A DNA stretch of 32,539 bases, from IMG/VR virus record IMGVR_UViG_3300045789_000822, positions 1 through 32,539 of that record, one strand, 5' to 3'. The notes beneath the pieces were generated by a model. That model made no database searches. It saw only the letters and a list, made by a program, of their open reading frames with translations, and had not been told where the DNA came from. A program made the position numbers and the translations under genes. Source of the stretch: a virus. This document shows, in pieces, positions 22,301 to 30,566 of this stretch. The first letter of the stretch is position 1. The number at the start of each line of letters is the position of its first letter.

Positions 22301-24179
22301 CATTGCTGGGCTGGGTAATTTGCTTGGACGCCAACTTGATTTCGCTGGTGGCTTAGTCGATGTGCAAACTGGATATTCGCAAGGCGGTGCTGGTGATGCT
22401 GCATATAACGCGGGAATGCTTGGGGTTGGTTTAGGTGGTGTTGGCGCAGTCGGCGTACTTGGTCTTAAGGCGCTGGGCTTAGATGAAGAATTTACTAAAA
22501 TAATTGACGAGATTTCGTTCGGCGCTTTCAGCAGTATTGCATCTGGTATCAGCAGTAAAAAGTCTACTAAAGTTGACGAGGGTTTGCAGATCCTTGGTGG
22601 CAACGTAGCTGACATTATCGATGGCGGTATTGTTGACGCTTTTGCTTACGCAGAGATACGCACCAAAAAACGCAAGCTGGGCAGTGGCACCAAAACTAGT
22701 TACAGCACCAAAACTGAGTCGCTAGGGGCTGAGATATCAGGCCAGTTCGGACAAGTTATCGGTAGCATTTATGAGTCTGTATTTGCGGCCGTTGATCTGC
22801 TAGGAGTTGGAAGTACTGCTGGTCTTAATCAGTTTGCTGGTCTGAGTATTTCAACCAAGGGCTTATCAGCTGAAGACGCGCAGAAAGAAATTGAGTCTGT
22901 ATTAAGTGCCTTTGCTGATGATGTGGCCTTATCTGTTATACCGTCACTCATTAATTTTCAAAATGTTGGCGAGGGCTTGTTTGAAACCTTGGCCCGTGTT
23001 GCCACGCAAACAGTTATTTTTAACGACGCTGCTGCGACATTGGGTTTGTCATTTGCTGGATGGTCTGCTGAGCAAACCTTGGAAATAGCAGATGGCTTAA
23101 CAACTGCTGCGGGTGGGCTTGAACAGTTTGCTAGCAACGTTAGCAGCTTTACTGACTTTATACTCACTGACGCCGAGAAGTTTGCTCAGACCCAAGGCTA
23201 TGTTGCTAGCCTGTTTGACCGACTTGATGTTGCGCTACCGCCAAGTACTCAAGCATTAAAAGATTACGTGGCTGGCTTAGATTTATCTACGCTTGCACAC
23301 CAAGAAGCCTTTACCGCGCTCACTGGTGCCAGCGATCTATTGGATGATTACTACACCCAATTAGAAGACTTTGCTGAATCGGCCTATTCCTTTGATACCG
23401 ATTTAGGCATTGCTGATGGCATGCAGCCATTGCGCGATGCGCTGGCCGCTGTTGGCTTGAATATCGATATCGTTGAGACGGCCGCACAAGGCGGCATTGA
23501 AGCACTGCAGGCGCTGTTTGGCGGCCTGACCGATGTGCAAAAAGCGGGGCTTGAACCATTCACCGATGAACTCTTGGGCATGGTGGACAGCGTTGATGAA
23601 TTGTCTGCGGCCGCTCAACGTCTGCGCGACTTTGCGATCGGCGCTAGCAATGCCTTGCTCTCTCCTGAAAAGCAATTAGCTGCAAGCCAGGCTGATTATC
23701 AACAACTGATTAATTCAATCGTAAACGGCGATTTAAGCCGCGTTAATGACGTGGTGAATGTTGGCCAAAGTGTTATCAGTCAAGCAGCCAATACAGCAGA
23801 AACTGAGCTGGACTATAAACGCATCGTCGCGTCAGTTTCATCAGCTGCGTTTTCAGTTGCCGATTTGATCGATCCCCGATCGGCAATCGATATCGCCGGT
23901 GAGCAGCTCGACGTCCTCAAAGATATTCGCACCCAACTTTCTGGCGGTGCGATCGCCATACCGCAATCACAGATAGATACCTCAGGCGCTGCCCGGATTA
24001 CGTTTGGTAGCGACCCTGAGTTGCTGGGTGTAATGCGCCGTGTTGACGATAAGCTTGCGCAGTTACTCAACGATCAGCGAGATGGACAAAACGCGATCGC
24101 GGGTCACACAGGAAAGATGGCCAATTACTTTGAGCGCTGGAACGGTAACAACGCGATGTACATCAAGGAGCGAGTATGA
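19338..24179 (+). CDS. tail tape measure protein (TP901 type)
   Basis: A 1613-residue protein that sets tail length. The core domain lies at about residues 75-270: AVKAVTGATRDELIEMTAVA, LGSTTKFSASQAAEGMRFLG, SANTDISQMGEAMKFVGP and GIQGGSAGTGLRRVLSSLA. Hydrophobic segments occur near 390-420, 500-530 and 885-930 (ending GVSIFGGSGGGGG), which may form the channel through the inner membrane. The rest is helical. At the usual 0.15 nm per residue the tail would be about 240 nm. It is the largest gene in the window. Confidence 0.9.
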   Translation: MSNVKFGLQLELKGDQLVVRGLDGTRTAVNNLERDVNSNTRSSVAASQTNRELATSFNSVSSQARAFGGVLAAIGVYRIGSDAISSIGNFEYSIAGVKAVTGATRDELIEMTAVAKELGSTTKFSASQAAEGMRFLGMAGFETNEIILAMPAALNLAAAAGLELGAAADITSNIMSAFNVEASRTTEIADALATTAASANTDISQMGEAMKFVGPVAAALDISMQDSAAAIGALSNAGIQGGSAGTGLRRVLSSLANPTKEATGLLTSMGLSIDELNPKTHSITEVVTKLKNANLSAADALTIFGDRGGPAILALTEQIPQLESLTQKINDSEGAAKRMADTLSDNLKGDWLEFLSSVEGVFLAIGDAGALDNMRGGVQDLTGLVRSLGDNLDTVGDVTTIVAGVIGGRLVAALVTAAAGANAKWVANNKLLASEVALAKSALHRAVQDQLAAQRSLAVASTFNLRAAAGTRLAAANMRVVSTQAAVNSTTAAYAGAATAAGIAARGLNGALALVGGPIGLATLAAVGIYTLQDNLGLVSAPAELATSNINKLSKSLEGLGEAQLEQTIASMTAKLMELQDASAEADRQAQESIASQSTLDRLNPWNDTIDVIKDATSATSEVTDQMKRLKVVEQALFDLRNKNNNKPVGGIDGESAGEIDSATEALIQKIQVVAQENTLLALGYELEDAKFIAAYSHADTLTQALMRQQREQKGILDGYQSEADVLADVEARQEKASEKAMALAKANEGAMDAFLNASIGDGLVDGFNDASKALATFVDGFGELINVQEIYNKALQDPKADEKKRGEAAIKYQTAQVGLYGDMAASSKQFFDEGSSGYKNLEKAEQVFRAAELAFAISNLGVKLGLIEAETVAHVAADGVKAASSGVAAAVSSMVGLPFPLNIAALGATIAAIGALGVSIFGGSGGGGGLSSSERAQQSQGTGGVLGDASAKSESASKALALMEDHLSQGLQVSTGMLIELRTLNANIAGLGNLLGRQLDFAGGLVDVQTGYSQGGAGDAAYNAGMLGVGLGGVGAVGVLGLKALGLDEEFTKIIDEISFGAFSSIASGISSKKSTKVDEGLQILGGNVADIIDGGIVDAFAYAEIRTKKRKLGSGTKTSYSTKTESLGAEISGQFGQVIGSIYESVFAAVDLLGVGSTAGLNQFAGLSISTKGLSAEDAQKEIESVLSAFADDVALSVIPSLINFQNVGEGLFETLARVATQTVIFNDAAATLGLSFAGWSAEQTLEIADGLTTAAGGLEQFASNVSSFTDFILTDAEKFAQTQGYVASLFDRLDVALPPSTQALKDYVAGLDLSTLAHQEAFTALTGASDLLDDYYTQLEDFAESAYSFDTDLGIADGMQPLRDALAAVGLNIDIVETAAQGGIEALQALFGGLTDVQKAGLEPFTDELLGMVDSVDELSAAAQRLRDFAIGASNALLSPEKQLAASQADYQQLINSIVNGDLSRVNDVVNVGQSVISQAANTAETELDYKRIVASVSSAAFSVADLIDPRSAIDIAGEQLDVLKDIRTQLSGGAIAIPQSQIDTSGAARITFGSDPELLGVMRRVDDKLAQLLNDQRDGQNAIAGHTGKMANYFERWNGNNAMYIKERV

Positions 24180-25087
24180 GTCAGCTCCCGTTTACCGTTG
24201 TTGAGCGCGTAAAAATCACTGATGCCAAATTGGTGTCGCACGATATCCCCGAAACCGATCACCCTGAATGGGATGTAGAAGAAACCTACGCAGCAAAACA
24301 AAGGGTCATCATTGCCGCGCAACATAAAATTTACGAATCGGTCATTGACGCTAATTTTGAGAATAATCCCATCGAGACGTTGGGCGTTGCCTGGCTAGAA
24401 GTTGGGCCGACGAATCGCTGGGCCGCGTTTGACGACGCTGGCAACACCTCGGTTACCGGACTTGGCCCGATAAGCTTTGTCGTTACTGGAGACAGTATCG
24501 ACACCATCGCACTCACTGAACTCTACGCGACGTCGGTAAGAATCCAGGCTTCCAGCTCTGGCTACGGCACCTACTATGACGAAACGCTCGAGCTTAAAAA
24601 CCGCGCCATAGTCACCGGCTTTTACGATTGGTTCTTCGGTGAAAATCTCTTTGAAACCCAAGTCATAGCCACCGACATCCCGCCAGTAGTTGGCTCAACT
24701 TATACGATCACAGTAAACGGTGGCGCTGTGAGCTGGGGCTACTTTGTTATGGGCCGAAAATCCACATTCGGCTTTGCTCAATACGATGTGCAGATCCGGC
24801 TAATCGATCTGGGTGAGCGTCAGGAAAATCAATTCGGCGTCATCAATTTTGTAAAGCGCGGTTTCCGTCGTCGCATGGAAGTTACGGTAATGATCGACAA
24901 CGCCATCTTTGATTCCGTCTTCATGAAAGCTGCTAGATTCCGTCAAACCCCAGCGCTATGGATTGGTGCCAAAGGCTTGTTTGAAACCATGACCATGTTT
25001 GGTTACTACGACGGATTTTACACAACCATTAAGCGCGGTAAATATTCACAAGCAGTACTTAATATAGAGAGTATGAACGATGCCTGA
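24176..25087 (+). CDS. tail tip protein after the tape measure, unassigned
   Basis: A 303-residue protein joined to the tape measure by a 4-bp overlap. Residues 105-215 look beta-rich (SVRIQASSSGYGTYYDETLEL, VVGSTYTITVNGG). The C-terminal part has FVKRGFRRRMEVTVMIDN and an ALWIGAKGLFETMTMFGYYDGFYTT region. By position it should be a distal tail or adaptor protein. No family is recognised with confidence, but similar proteins follow the tape measure in some Mu-like siphophages. Confidence 0.65.
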   Translation: MSQLPFTVVERVKITDAKLVSHDIPETDHPEWDVEETYAAKQRVIIAAQHKIYESVIDANFENNPIETLGVAWLEVGPTNRWAAFDDAGNTSVTGLGPISFVVTGDSIDTIALTELYATSVRIQASSSGYGTYYDETLELKNRAIVTGFYDWFFGENLFETQVIATDIPPVVGSTYTITVNGGAVSWGYFVMGRKSTFGFAQYDVQIRLIDLGERQENQFGVINFVKRGFRRRMEVTVMIDNAIFDSVFMKAARFRQTPALWIGAKGLFETMTMFGYYDGFYTTIKRGKYSQAVLNIESMNDA

Positions 25088-28000
25088 AGTCCCTGAATTA
25101 ACGACCCCACTGCCATCCAAACAAGATCTCGAAAACTTCGATGAACGCATGGAAACCTTCATGCAAGAGCTGCCCGGCTTCGGTAGCGGGATGAACGGCT
25201 TGCGGGCAGAGATCCTAAACCTATTTCAAAACTTCGGCTTTGCAAGTACTTCGACAACAGAAAACACCGTCGATACGAGTGGGCCTAAAACATTCATCGT
25301 ACAGCCAGACCTTACATTTGCCGCTGGCCAGTTCGTGATAGCGGCGAGCACAGCATCACCAATAAACTACATTGTTGGCCAAGTGAGCAGCTACGACGTG
25401 GAAACCGGCGAGCTTGTTATCTCGGCTGATAAGTCGGCTGGGGCTGGTACCTTCGCTGATTGGTCTTTGTCATTAACGCTTTCTGTTGCGGAGTCAGCGT
25501 TTATTAGTGCTGAGGCGGAACGGGCTGAAACGGCGGCGAGTATCTCTATAGATGCTCGAGAGATTTATCAATCGACAGCAGATGCACTTAGTAATGGTGT
25601 TAAGACTGTAGCGATAATGGCTTCGGGATCTGGCGGTATAGATGGGCAGTACACAGTACCAGTAATTGGCTCGACAGGCTCGAATGGGAAACTGGTGGTT
25701 GTCATTTCGGGCAACGTGCTCACCGAGGCTTATGTCCAATCTTCAGGTAAGAACTATACTGGAGCACTCAGTGCCGATATCGACTCCGTTGCAGGTACTT
25801 CGGGGGCAATAGTTTCATTGACTAGCGCGCCTAACAGAGATGTCGACGGATTTTTCGGTATACCCAGCACGTCTGCTAATGGTGTCTATGATATCTGGCT
25901 TGTAGAAGATGGCCCTGTCGCCACTTTTACTGGTCGCACAGTTGCGGCAGCTGCATTGATCCAAGACTCATTTAATTTAGGCGGAAAACTTAATGCGTCT
26001 AACGCCTATGCTTTAAGTAAGAAAAGTTTGGAAGTCAAAACCTTCGAGGGGGTATTGCCAAGGAAAAACGGTTGGCCTTCCAGCACGGGCTTCAAAGGCT
26101 ATGTTGCAGGCTTTGAGTATTCAGACTACAGCCACGTTGATAAATTGTCTTTTTGGCTTGATGGTTTGGACAACGGTGACACGCTTAGATTACAGCTCTT
26201 TTCGCGTCTGAAGACCAGCACCTACCACGGTGTGCCTGACGTGGCTGAAGGTGACAAATTAATTACAACCATTGATAAGGGGAGCTTACCGGCGTCTCCC
26301 GACGGCACAGCGAAAAGAATTCACATGCTGTTTGACGTCGATTTAGATGTTTCCCCAGATAAATGGTACTTAGCAGAAATTACGCTACTTAACAGTGGCG
26401 TAAAAGTTACGCTTGGCTGTATGTCTAATTCGACTACTGACGCGTCAGCCCAGGAACTGCAGGGTTATTACATCAACATTGCAGGTAATTGGGTGCCGCT
26501 GGATTCAACCAATTCTGGTATTGCTATTGATTGCATCGCTGTTGTAGCGGATACGTTGCAGGATGAGACAGAGATCCACAAGAGTATACTTTCCTCGCTT
26601 GTTACGAGTGCCGGAAATCAGAAGTTGCCCATAGCAGAGGATGCTTTTAGCGGGTTAGTGGAAACTGAGTTTACGTGGAAGGCAACGGACTTCGATGCGT
26701 GGGGTGTGTTCAAGGACTTCACCGACGACGCGTACGTGCACACTATACAGTTCGGCCTCAATAACTATCAAACTCCCGAGACTGTAAAAGTGCGGTATTC
26801 AATTTATGAGGACTTCCCGACTTTTTCTGTTGCTGGGATTTTTAACTGGAAAAAAATCCGCGACGAAATTATTCCGGTAGCATTGAATGATGCAACTACA
26901 GTAGTGGATTTCCCTGTTGGATTTATTGTTGATTCTAGTAAACGCTACTTGTTTACAGTAGAGGGGCTGGACGCATCGGAGCAACAGTCTGGCCTTGGTA
27001 TATGGAGGGCGGAAAATGATAGCTACACTGACACCCAGCGAGGAGTTTTTATCGCGTCCGGAGGTACTGGGTGGGGGTATGTGAGTCCCGGCAGTACAAA
27101 AATCGTTAAAGCCGATTGCGTAGGCTACGCTCCCTCAGTGACCAAAGAGATTTTGGACGGCTTGCTTGAGGCATTCACTGTTGAGGAGTATATAAGACTA
27201 TTCCGCACGTTTACTGGGTCGTATTGGAATACGACAAGTGCGGATTTCTATGGTTGGGCTGTGGGCTTCCGGCCGGTAAATGTGTTCGAGGCTACTACCG
27301 CGGCAATATGGCTACAAGACGGAGCTAGCAATACAAGCATTAAATTCGAGTTTATCCGCCGCCCGTTTTCAGACCCCGAGGCCACTCCCGGCGCTGGTAC
27401 AAACGACGAGTACCTTATACAGACATCGTACACTCCCGCCGATTTGGGATTAACTGAGCCAGACATAAAGAAAGTGCTATTCGATATTAGCACTGCTGGC
27501 ACATTGACGCCGGAATATGTCTATTTCCTCAAAGTCGAAGCTACGGACGGCCTTCTAGGTATAGGTCAGTCAGACAAAACTTTGCCTGAGACGCCGTATT
27601 GGGCGCGCGGCTACTATACATCAAATGGTGGCTCTAGTTATTTTGCGGTTGGCAACCTTTCGGCAATCGCGTACGAAGTGTATGCAGAGCGATACGTTGC
27701 TAACACCGCTCAGGGCAGTGCAAAAGTATTGCAACGTAGTCACGCTGATCCAGATATTTTCCCTGTATCCAGTGTGCTAACCGTTACTGTTCCGGAGACA
27801 ACATACTACGCTTCCGGCATCGGTCAAGTTACTGTGCCGGAGCAGGATGTCTTACTAGCGGCTCCTTCGTCTGGATCGAATTCTGAGAGTGCGAACCTGC
27901 AATATGATATTCAGCCTCGCAATCTGATTAATGTAAACAAGCAGCTGGCTTATCGTTACATCGACAATGTTGTAGTAACCCGTGTCTCTGATTCTCAAGT

Positions 28001-29105
28001 GCTGACTGAGGGTGTGGATTATGAAGTTATCTATGTTGGGGGTAAGGTTTACGGGTTGATTAATACTCCAAACTTTGCTGTAACAATTGATTATACCTAC
28101 AGTCTGGCACGCTATGACCTTATTGAACTTGAGCCTTTCACAGGAGCGGTTTCAGTCGTGCAGGGCACAAACAGAGTCACAGATCCTGAAGAATACCTAC
28201 CGACGCTGACCGGTGGAAAAGTTCCTCTAGCACATGCTTTTGTTTCTGGTCAGCGATCCGAGATCGTCCAGTTGAGTAACTGGCTCTATGGCACGCGCAA
28301 GGGCCATGAGCAGGAGCAACAGAACTTACGTGATTATAACCGTCGGATGTTGCCAAAGAGTATTGCCAAGATGCACAGTGGCGCCGCTGTCACTATTGCA
28401 GCTACTGGAGATTCTATTACCGCAATACAGGCTGGCGGGGTACCGTATGACACGCCCAATGGCGTAACAAGGGATATACCAGATAACTACTTTGCAGCTT
28501 ACCCAGCTGACACCTATAACAGTATCGAGCTTTATGATTTTGATGACGGCGGTGGCCAGATACATACTAAACTAGGCTGGAACTGGAGCTTGGTGAGCCA
28601 CTTTGAGAACCACGGCTGTAATGTAACTTATCTTAACTATGCTATCGGCGGATCCCACTCAGGAAACTACGATAACGGAGGGAATGATAAGGGCGGCACT
28701 AATCCGCTAAGGCTAGCGGCGCTGGCTGGCAGCGGGGCTGATTTAGCGATAATAGCCTTTGGTATGAATGAAATAGCCTCTGGGGCAACTACTGCTAACG
28801 TGATACAAATAGCAGATGCGTGTCAGGCAGTCGGTATGGAGACCATAATCATAGGGTGTCCGCGCATTAATTCTCAAGGCGGGCGTGAATCAGACACTAG
28901 TTGGGCTAAGTGTAACCAGCGCTTATGGTTAGCAGCACAGAAAAGTGGGTCAGCATATATTTCAACACAGTTTATTGAGGAGGCTGGTGCGAATGGCTTC
29001 TCTGGGCTTTCGGCGGAGAGTATGTGTAACGCGAACTTCTACAACCACCCAGGCCCTGCGCAGCTGACAGCGATTGGGAACTGGCTGACCGATATTTTCA
29101 AATAA
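25080..29105 (+). CDS. tail fibre with SGNH/GDSL hydrolase domain
   Basis: A 1341-residue host-recognition protein. The N-terminus (DERMETFMQELPGFGSGMNGLRAEI, about 20-45) matches the attachment domain of many tail fibres. Three similar beta-rich modules follow at about 318-490, 525-685 and 704-870. The last 230 residues are an SGNH hydrolase: GDSIT with Ser1112, AIGGS with Gly1190, GMNE with Asn1230, and NHPGP with His1323. It would remove acyl groups from surface polysaccharide. The usual Asp three residues before His1323 is Phe here. It overlaps the previous gene by 8 bp. Confidence 0.83.
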   Translation: MPEVPELTTPLPSKQDLENFDERMETFMQELPGFGSGMNGLRAEILNLFQNFGFASTSTTENTVDTSGPKTFIVQPDLTFAAGQFVIAASTASPINYIVGQVSSYDVETGELVISADKSAGAGTFADWSLSLTLSVAESAFISAEAERAETAASISIDAREIYQSTADALSNGVKTVAIMASGSGGIDGQYTVPVIGSTGSNGKLVVVISGNVLTEAYVQSSGKNYTGALSADIDSVAGTSGAIVSLTSAPNRDVDGFFGIPSTSANGVYDIWLVEDGPVATFTGRTVAAAALIQDSFNLGGKLNASNAYALSKKSLEVKTFEGVLPRKNGWPSSTGFKGYVAGFEYSDYSHVDKLSFWLDGLDNGDTLRLQLFSRLKTSTYHGVPDVAEGDKLITTIDKGSLPASPDGTAKRIHMLFDVDLDVSPDKWYLAEITLLNSGVKVTLGCMSNSTTDASAQELQGYYINIAGNWVPLDSTNSGIAIDCIAVVADTLQDETEIHKSILSSLVTSAGNQKLPIAEDAFSGLVETEFTWKATDFDAWGVFKDFTDDAYVHTIQFGLNNYQTPETVKVRYSIYEDFPTFSVAGIFNWKKIRDEIIPVALNDATTVVDFPVGFIVDSSKRYLFTVEGLDASEQQSGLGIWRAENDSYTDTQRGVFIASGGTGWGYVSPGSTKIVKADCVGYAPSVTKEILDGLLEAFTVEEYIRLFRTFTGSYWNTTSADFYGWAVGFRPVNVFEATTAAIWLQDGASNTSIKFEFIRRPFSDPEATPGAGTNDEYLIQTSYTPADLGLTEPDIKKVLFDISTAGTLTPEYVYFLKVEATDGLLGIGQSDKTLPETPYWARGYYTSNGGSSYFAVGNLSAIAYEVYAERYVANTAQGSAKVLQRSHADPDIFPVSSVLTVTVPETTYYASGIGQVTVPEQDVLLAAPSSGSNSESANLQYDIQPRNLINVNKQLAYRYIDNVVVTRVSDSQVLTEGVDYEVIYVGGKVYGLINTPNFAVTIDYTYSLARYDLIELEPFTGAVSVVQGTNRVTDPEEYLPTLTGGKVPLAHAFVSGQRSEIVQLSNWLYGTRKGHEQEQQNLRDYNRRMLPKSIAKMHSGAAVTIAATGDSITAIQAGGVPYDTPNGVTRDIPDNYFAAYPADTYNSIELYDFDDGGGQIHTKLGWNWSLVSHFENHGCNVTYLNYAIGGSHSGNYDNGGNDKGGTNPLRLAALAGSGADLAIIAFGMNEIASGATTANVIQIADACQAVGMETIIIGCPRINSQGGRESDTSWAKCNQRLWLAAQKSGSAYISTQFIEEAGANGFSGLSAESMCNANFYNHPGPAQLTAIGNWLTDIFK

Positions 29106-29152
29106 CCCGCACTAAACGCCATATTAGAAAAGGAAAAGACCCGTGACTGTGC

Positions 29153-29305
29153 TTAATCCTCGGCAACCAAGGTCGGCTCAATCGTAATGACCTTTTCGGT
29201 GTCGACCCTTAGCACAGCTTCGCCGGTCAGCTTTGCGATTAAAGTGATAGTTGTGTCATCGCCGATGTAGACGCTTTCGCCAGTTCGTACGGAAAGTATA
29301 AGCAT
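29153..29305 (-). CDS. csrA: short CsrA-like RNA-binding regulator
   Basis: A 50-residue minus-strand protein. MLILSVRTGESVYIGDD matches the start of CsrA almost residue for residue, and TITLIAKLTGEAVLRVD continues the five-strand pattern. The ATG at 29305-29303 follows GGAGG, while a longer upstream frame has no support. CsrA dimers bind GGA motifs in mRNA leaders. Here the segment equivalent to VHREE (with Arg44 that contacts RNA) reads TIEPT, the first of the two N-terminal arginines is Val, and the C-terminal helix is missing. It may thus bind differently or act against host CsrA. It is transcribed against the tail operon. Confidence 0.78.
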   Translation of the reverse strand: MLILSVRTGESVYIGDDTTITLIAKLTGEAVLRVDTEKVITIEPTLVAED

Positions 29306-29356
29306 GTGATCCTCCGTGATCATGGTGCTTAAAAGTAAAGAGACAGCGAGTGGCAC

Positions 29357-29464
29357 GGTGCGCTAACACCGAACCGCCCGCCCACAGTAGCAAGCACTGT
29401 GAGCCAAGGCTGCCCCGCTCGACGTCGAGCAAAGGGAGCCTACCAGATTTTAGTGGAGGTTCAC
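29357..29464. promoter_or_regulatory. divergent control region between csrA-like gene and com
   Basis: A 108-bp region holding a small hairpin (CGGTG-CGCTAA-CACCG, 29356-29371) and a perfect 14-bp palindrome GCTCGACGTCGAGC (29417-29430), 25 bp before the com ribosome binding site (GGAGG 29455-29459). The palindrome is a candidate operator for com and the methyltransferase. Two GATC sites 10 bp apart (29308 and 29318) lie just upstream, over the start of the csrA-like gene. Confidence 0.4.
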
Positions 29465-29674
29465 ATGCAGGAAATACGATGTAGCCGGTGTAATCGGTTG
29501 CTTGTAAAAGCGATATTTACCGTCATTGAGGCCAAGTGCCCTCGGTGCAAGTTCTTTAACAATATGAGTGCCACGAGCACCGCGAGCGCCCAGAGCGCCA
29601 CGGAAGGTGCCCGTCATGTTCAAATTACACAACAGGGACTGTCTGGCCGTATTGGCCGAGATGGAATCAAATAG
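29465..29674 (+). CDS. com: Com-like zinc-binding translational regulator
   Basis: A 69-residue protein. MQEIRCSRCNRLLVKAIF and IEAKCPRCKFFN carry the four zinc cysteines C6, C9, C25 and C28 of the Mu Com family. In Mu, Com binds mom mRNA and opens its ribosome binding site. Here the methyltransferase ATG at 29616 lies inside com, 59 bp before its stop, so the same kind of control is likely. The ATG at 29465 follows GGAGG by 5 nt. The frame is also open upstream to 29399, but that part looks non-coding. Confidence 0.85.
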   Translation: MQEIRCSRCNRLLVKAIFTVIEAKCPRCKFFNNMSATSTASAQSATEGARHVQITQQGLSGRIGRDGIK

Positions 29675-30566
29675 CGTCGATCTGGTAGCGACAGACCCGC
29701 CTTACTTCCGAGTGAAAGCTGATGCGTGGGATAATCAGTGGGCAAGTCAGGAAGATTTTTTAGACTGGCTTGAATCGGTGGTCATCGAGTGCGTTCGCGT
29801 TCTTAAGCCAACCGGCGGTCTTTATATGTTTATGGGGCCAAAAATGGCTGCCAGTGTCGAGCGAATGATTGCAAAGCACATGGTGGTCGAAAATCACATT
29901 GTGTGGATCAAGCCCACAGGCATGCATAAGAGGCAACATCGTGCCAGCCTACGACGTTACTTCCCCGCCACCGAGCGCATTATATTTGCGACCCAGCGGG
30001 AGTACTCCGAAGCCAAAGCGCAGCATGCGGCAATAGCTGAGGCTTGCGAGCCGGTGATTATCTACTTGAGGGATGCGCTCGCGGAAAGCGGTTTAAGTCA
30101 GTCAGACGTAGATCGAGCGCTAGGTGTTCAAATGGCAGGACACTGGTTTGGTCGATCGCAGTGGCGGCTGCCAACTGAGGCGCAATATGAGCAGCTTCAA
30201 CAGTTGTTTAACGGCGGTTTAAATCGGTCTTATTCAGAGGTTAAGGCCCAGTGTGATGCCCTCATAAATGATGCGACCAAACCGGCCAAGCGGTATTTTG
30301 ACCTAGACGGCCGTGATTGGTTTACTGATGCGTGGGTATGCCAGCCGGTGCAATTCTATCCAGGCAAACACCCGTGCGAAAAGCCCCTTGCGATGATGGA
30401 GCATATAGTTACCGCCAGCACGCGGAAGGGCGAATTGGTACTAGATCCGTTTATGGGCGGCGGGACGACTGGTGTGGCATCGATCAGGACTGGCAGAAGC
30501 TTCATTGGTTGCGAGATGGAAAAGGCTAATTTCGATACTGCAGAAGCGAGGTTGGAGGCTGTTTAG
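29616..30566 (+). CDS. beta-class site-specific DNA methyltransferase
   Basis: A 316-residue methylase. Catalytic motif IV is DPPY at residues 27-30, and the S-adenosylmethionine site DPFMGGGTTG is near the end (277-286). This motif order marks the beta class, which makes N6-methyladenine or N4-methylcytosine. The middle (about 125-215) is the likely target recognition part, including SDVDRALGVQMAGHWFGRSQ. The ATG at 29616 has GGAAGG 8 nt upstream. It takes the place of mom at the phage right end, probably protecting phage DNA from host restriction. It ends 50 bp before the predicted phage terminus. Confidence 0.88.
   Translation: MFKLHNRDCLAVLAEMESNSVDLVATDPPYFRVKADAWDNQWASQEDFLDWLESVVIECVRVLKPTGGLYMFMGPKMAASVERMIAKHMVVENHIVWIKPTGMHKRQHRASLRRYFPATERIIFATQREYSEAKAQHAAIAEACEPVIIYLRDALAESGLSQSDVDRALGVQMAGHWFGRSQWRLPTEAQYEQLQQLFNGGLNRSYSEVKAQCDALINDATKPAKRYFDLDGRDWFTDAWVCQPVQFYPGKHPCEKPLAMMEHIVTASTRKGELVLDPFMGGGTTGVASIRTGRSFIGCEMEKANFDTAEARLEAV

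Noticed and set aside
25080-29105. Invertible tail-fibre segment as in Mu G
   Set aside because: There is a single fibre gene, no recombinase gene near it and no inverted repeats noticed at its borders.
29106-29152. Terminator between the tail fibre and the csrA-like gene
   Set aside because: A terminator would be expected between these convergent genes, but no stem with a T tract is present in the 47-bp gap.
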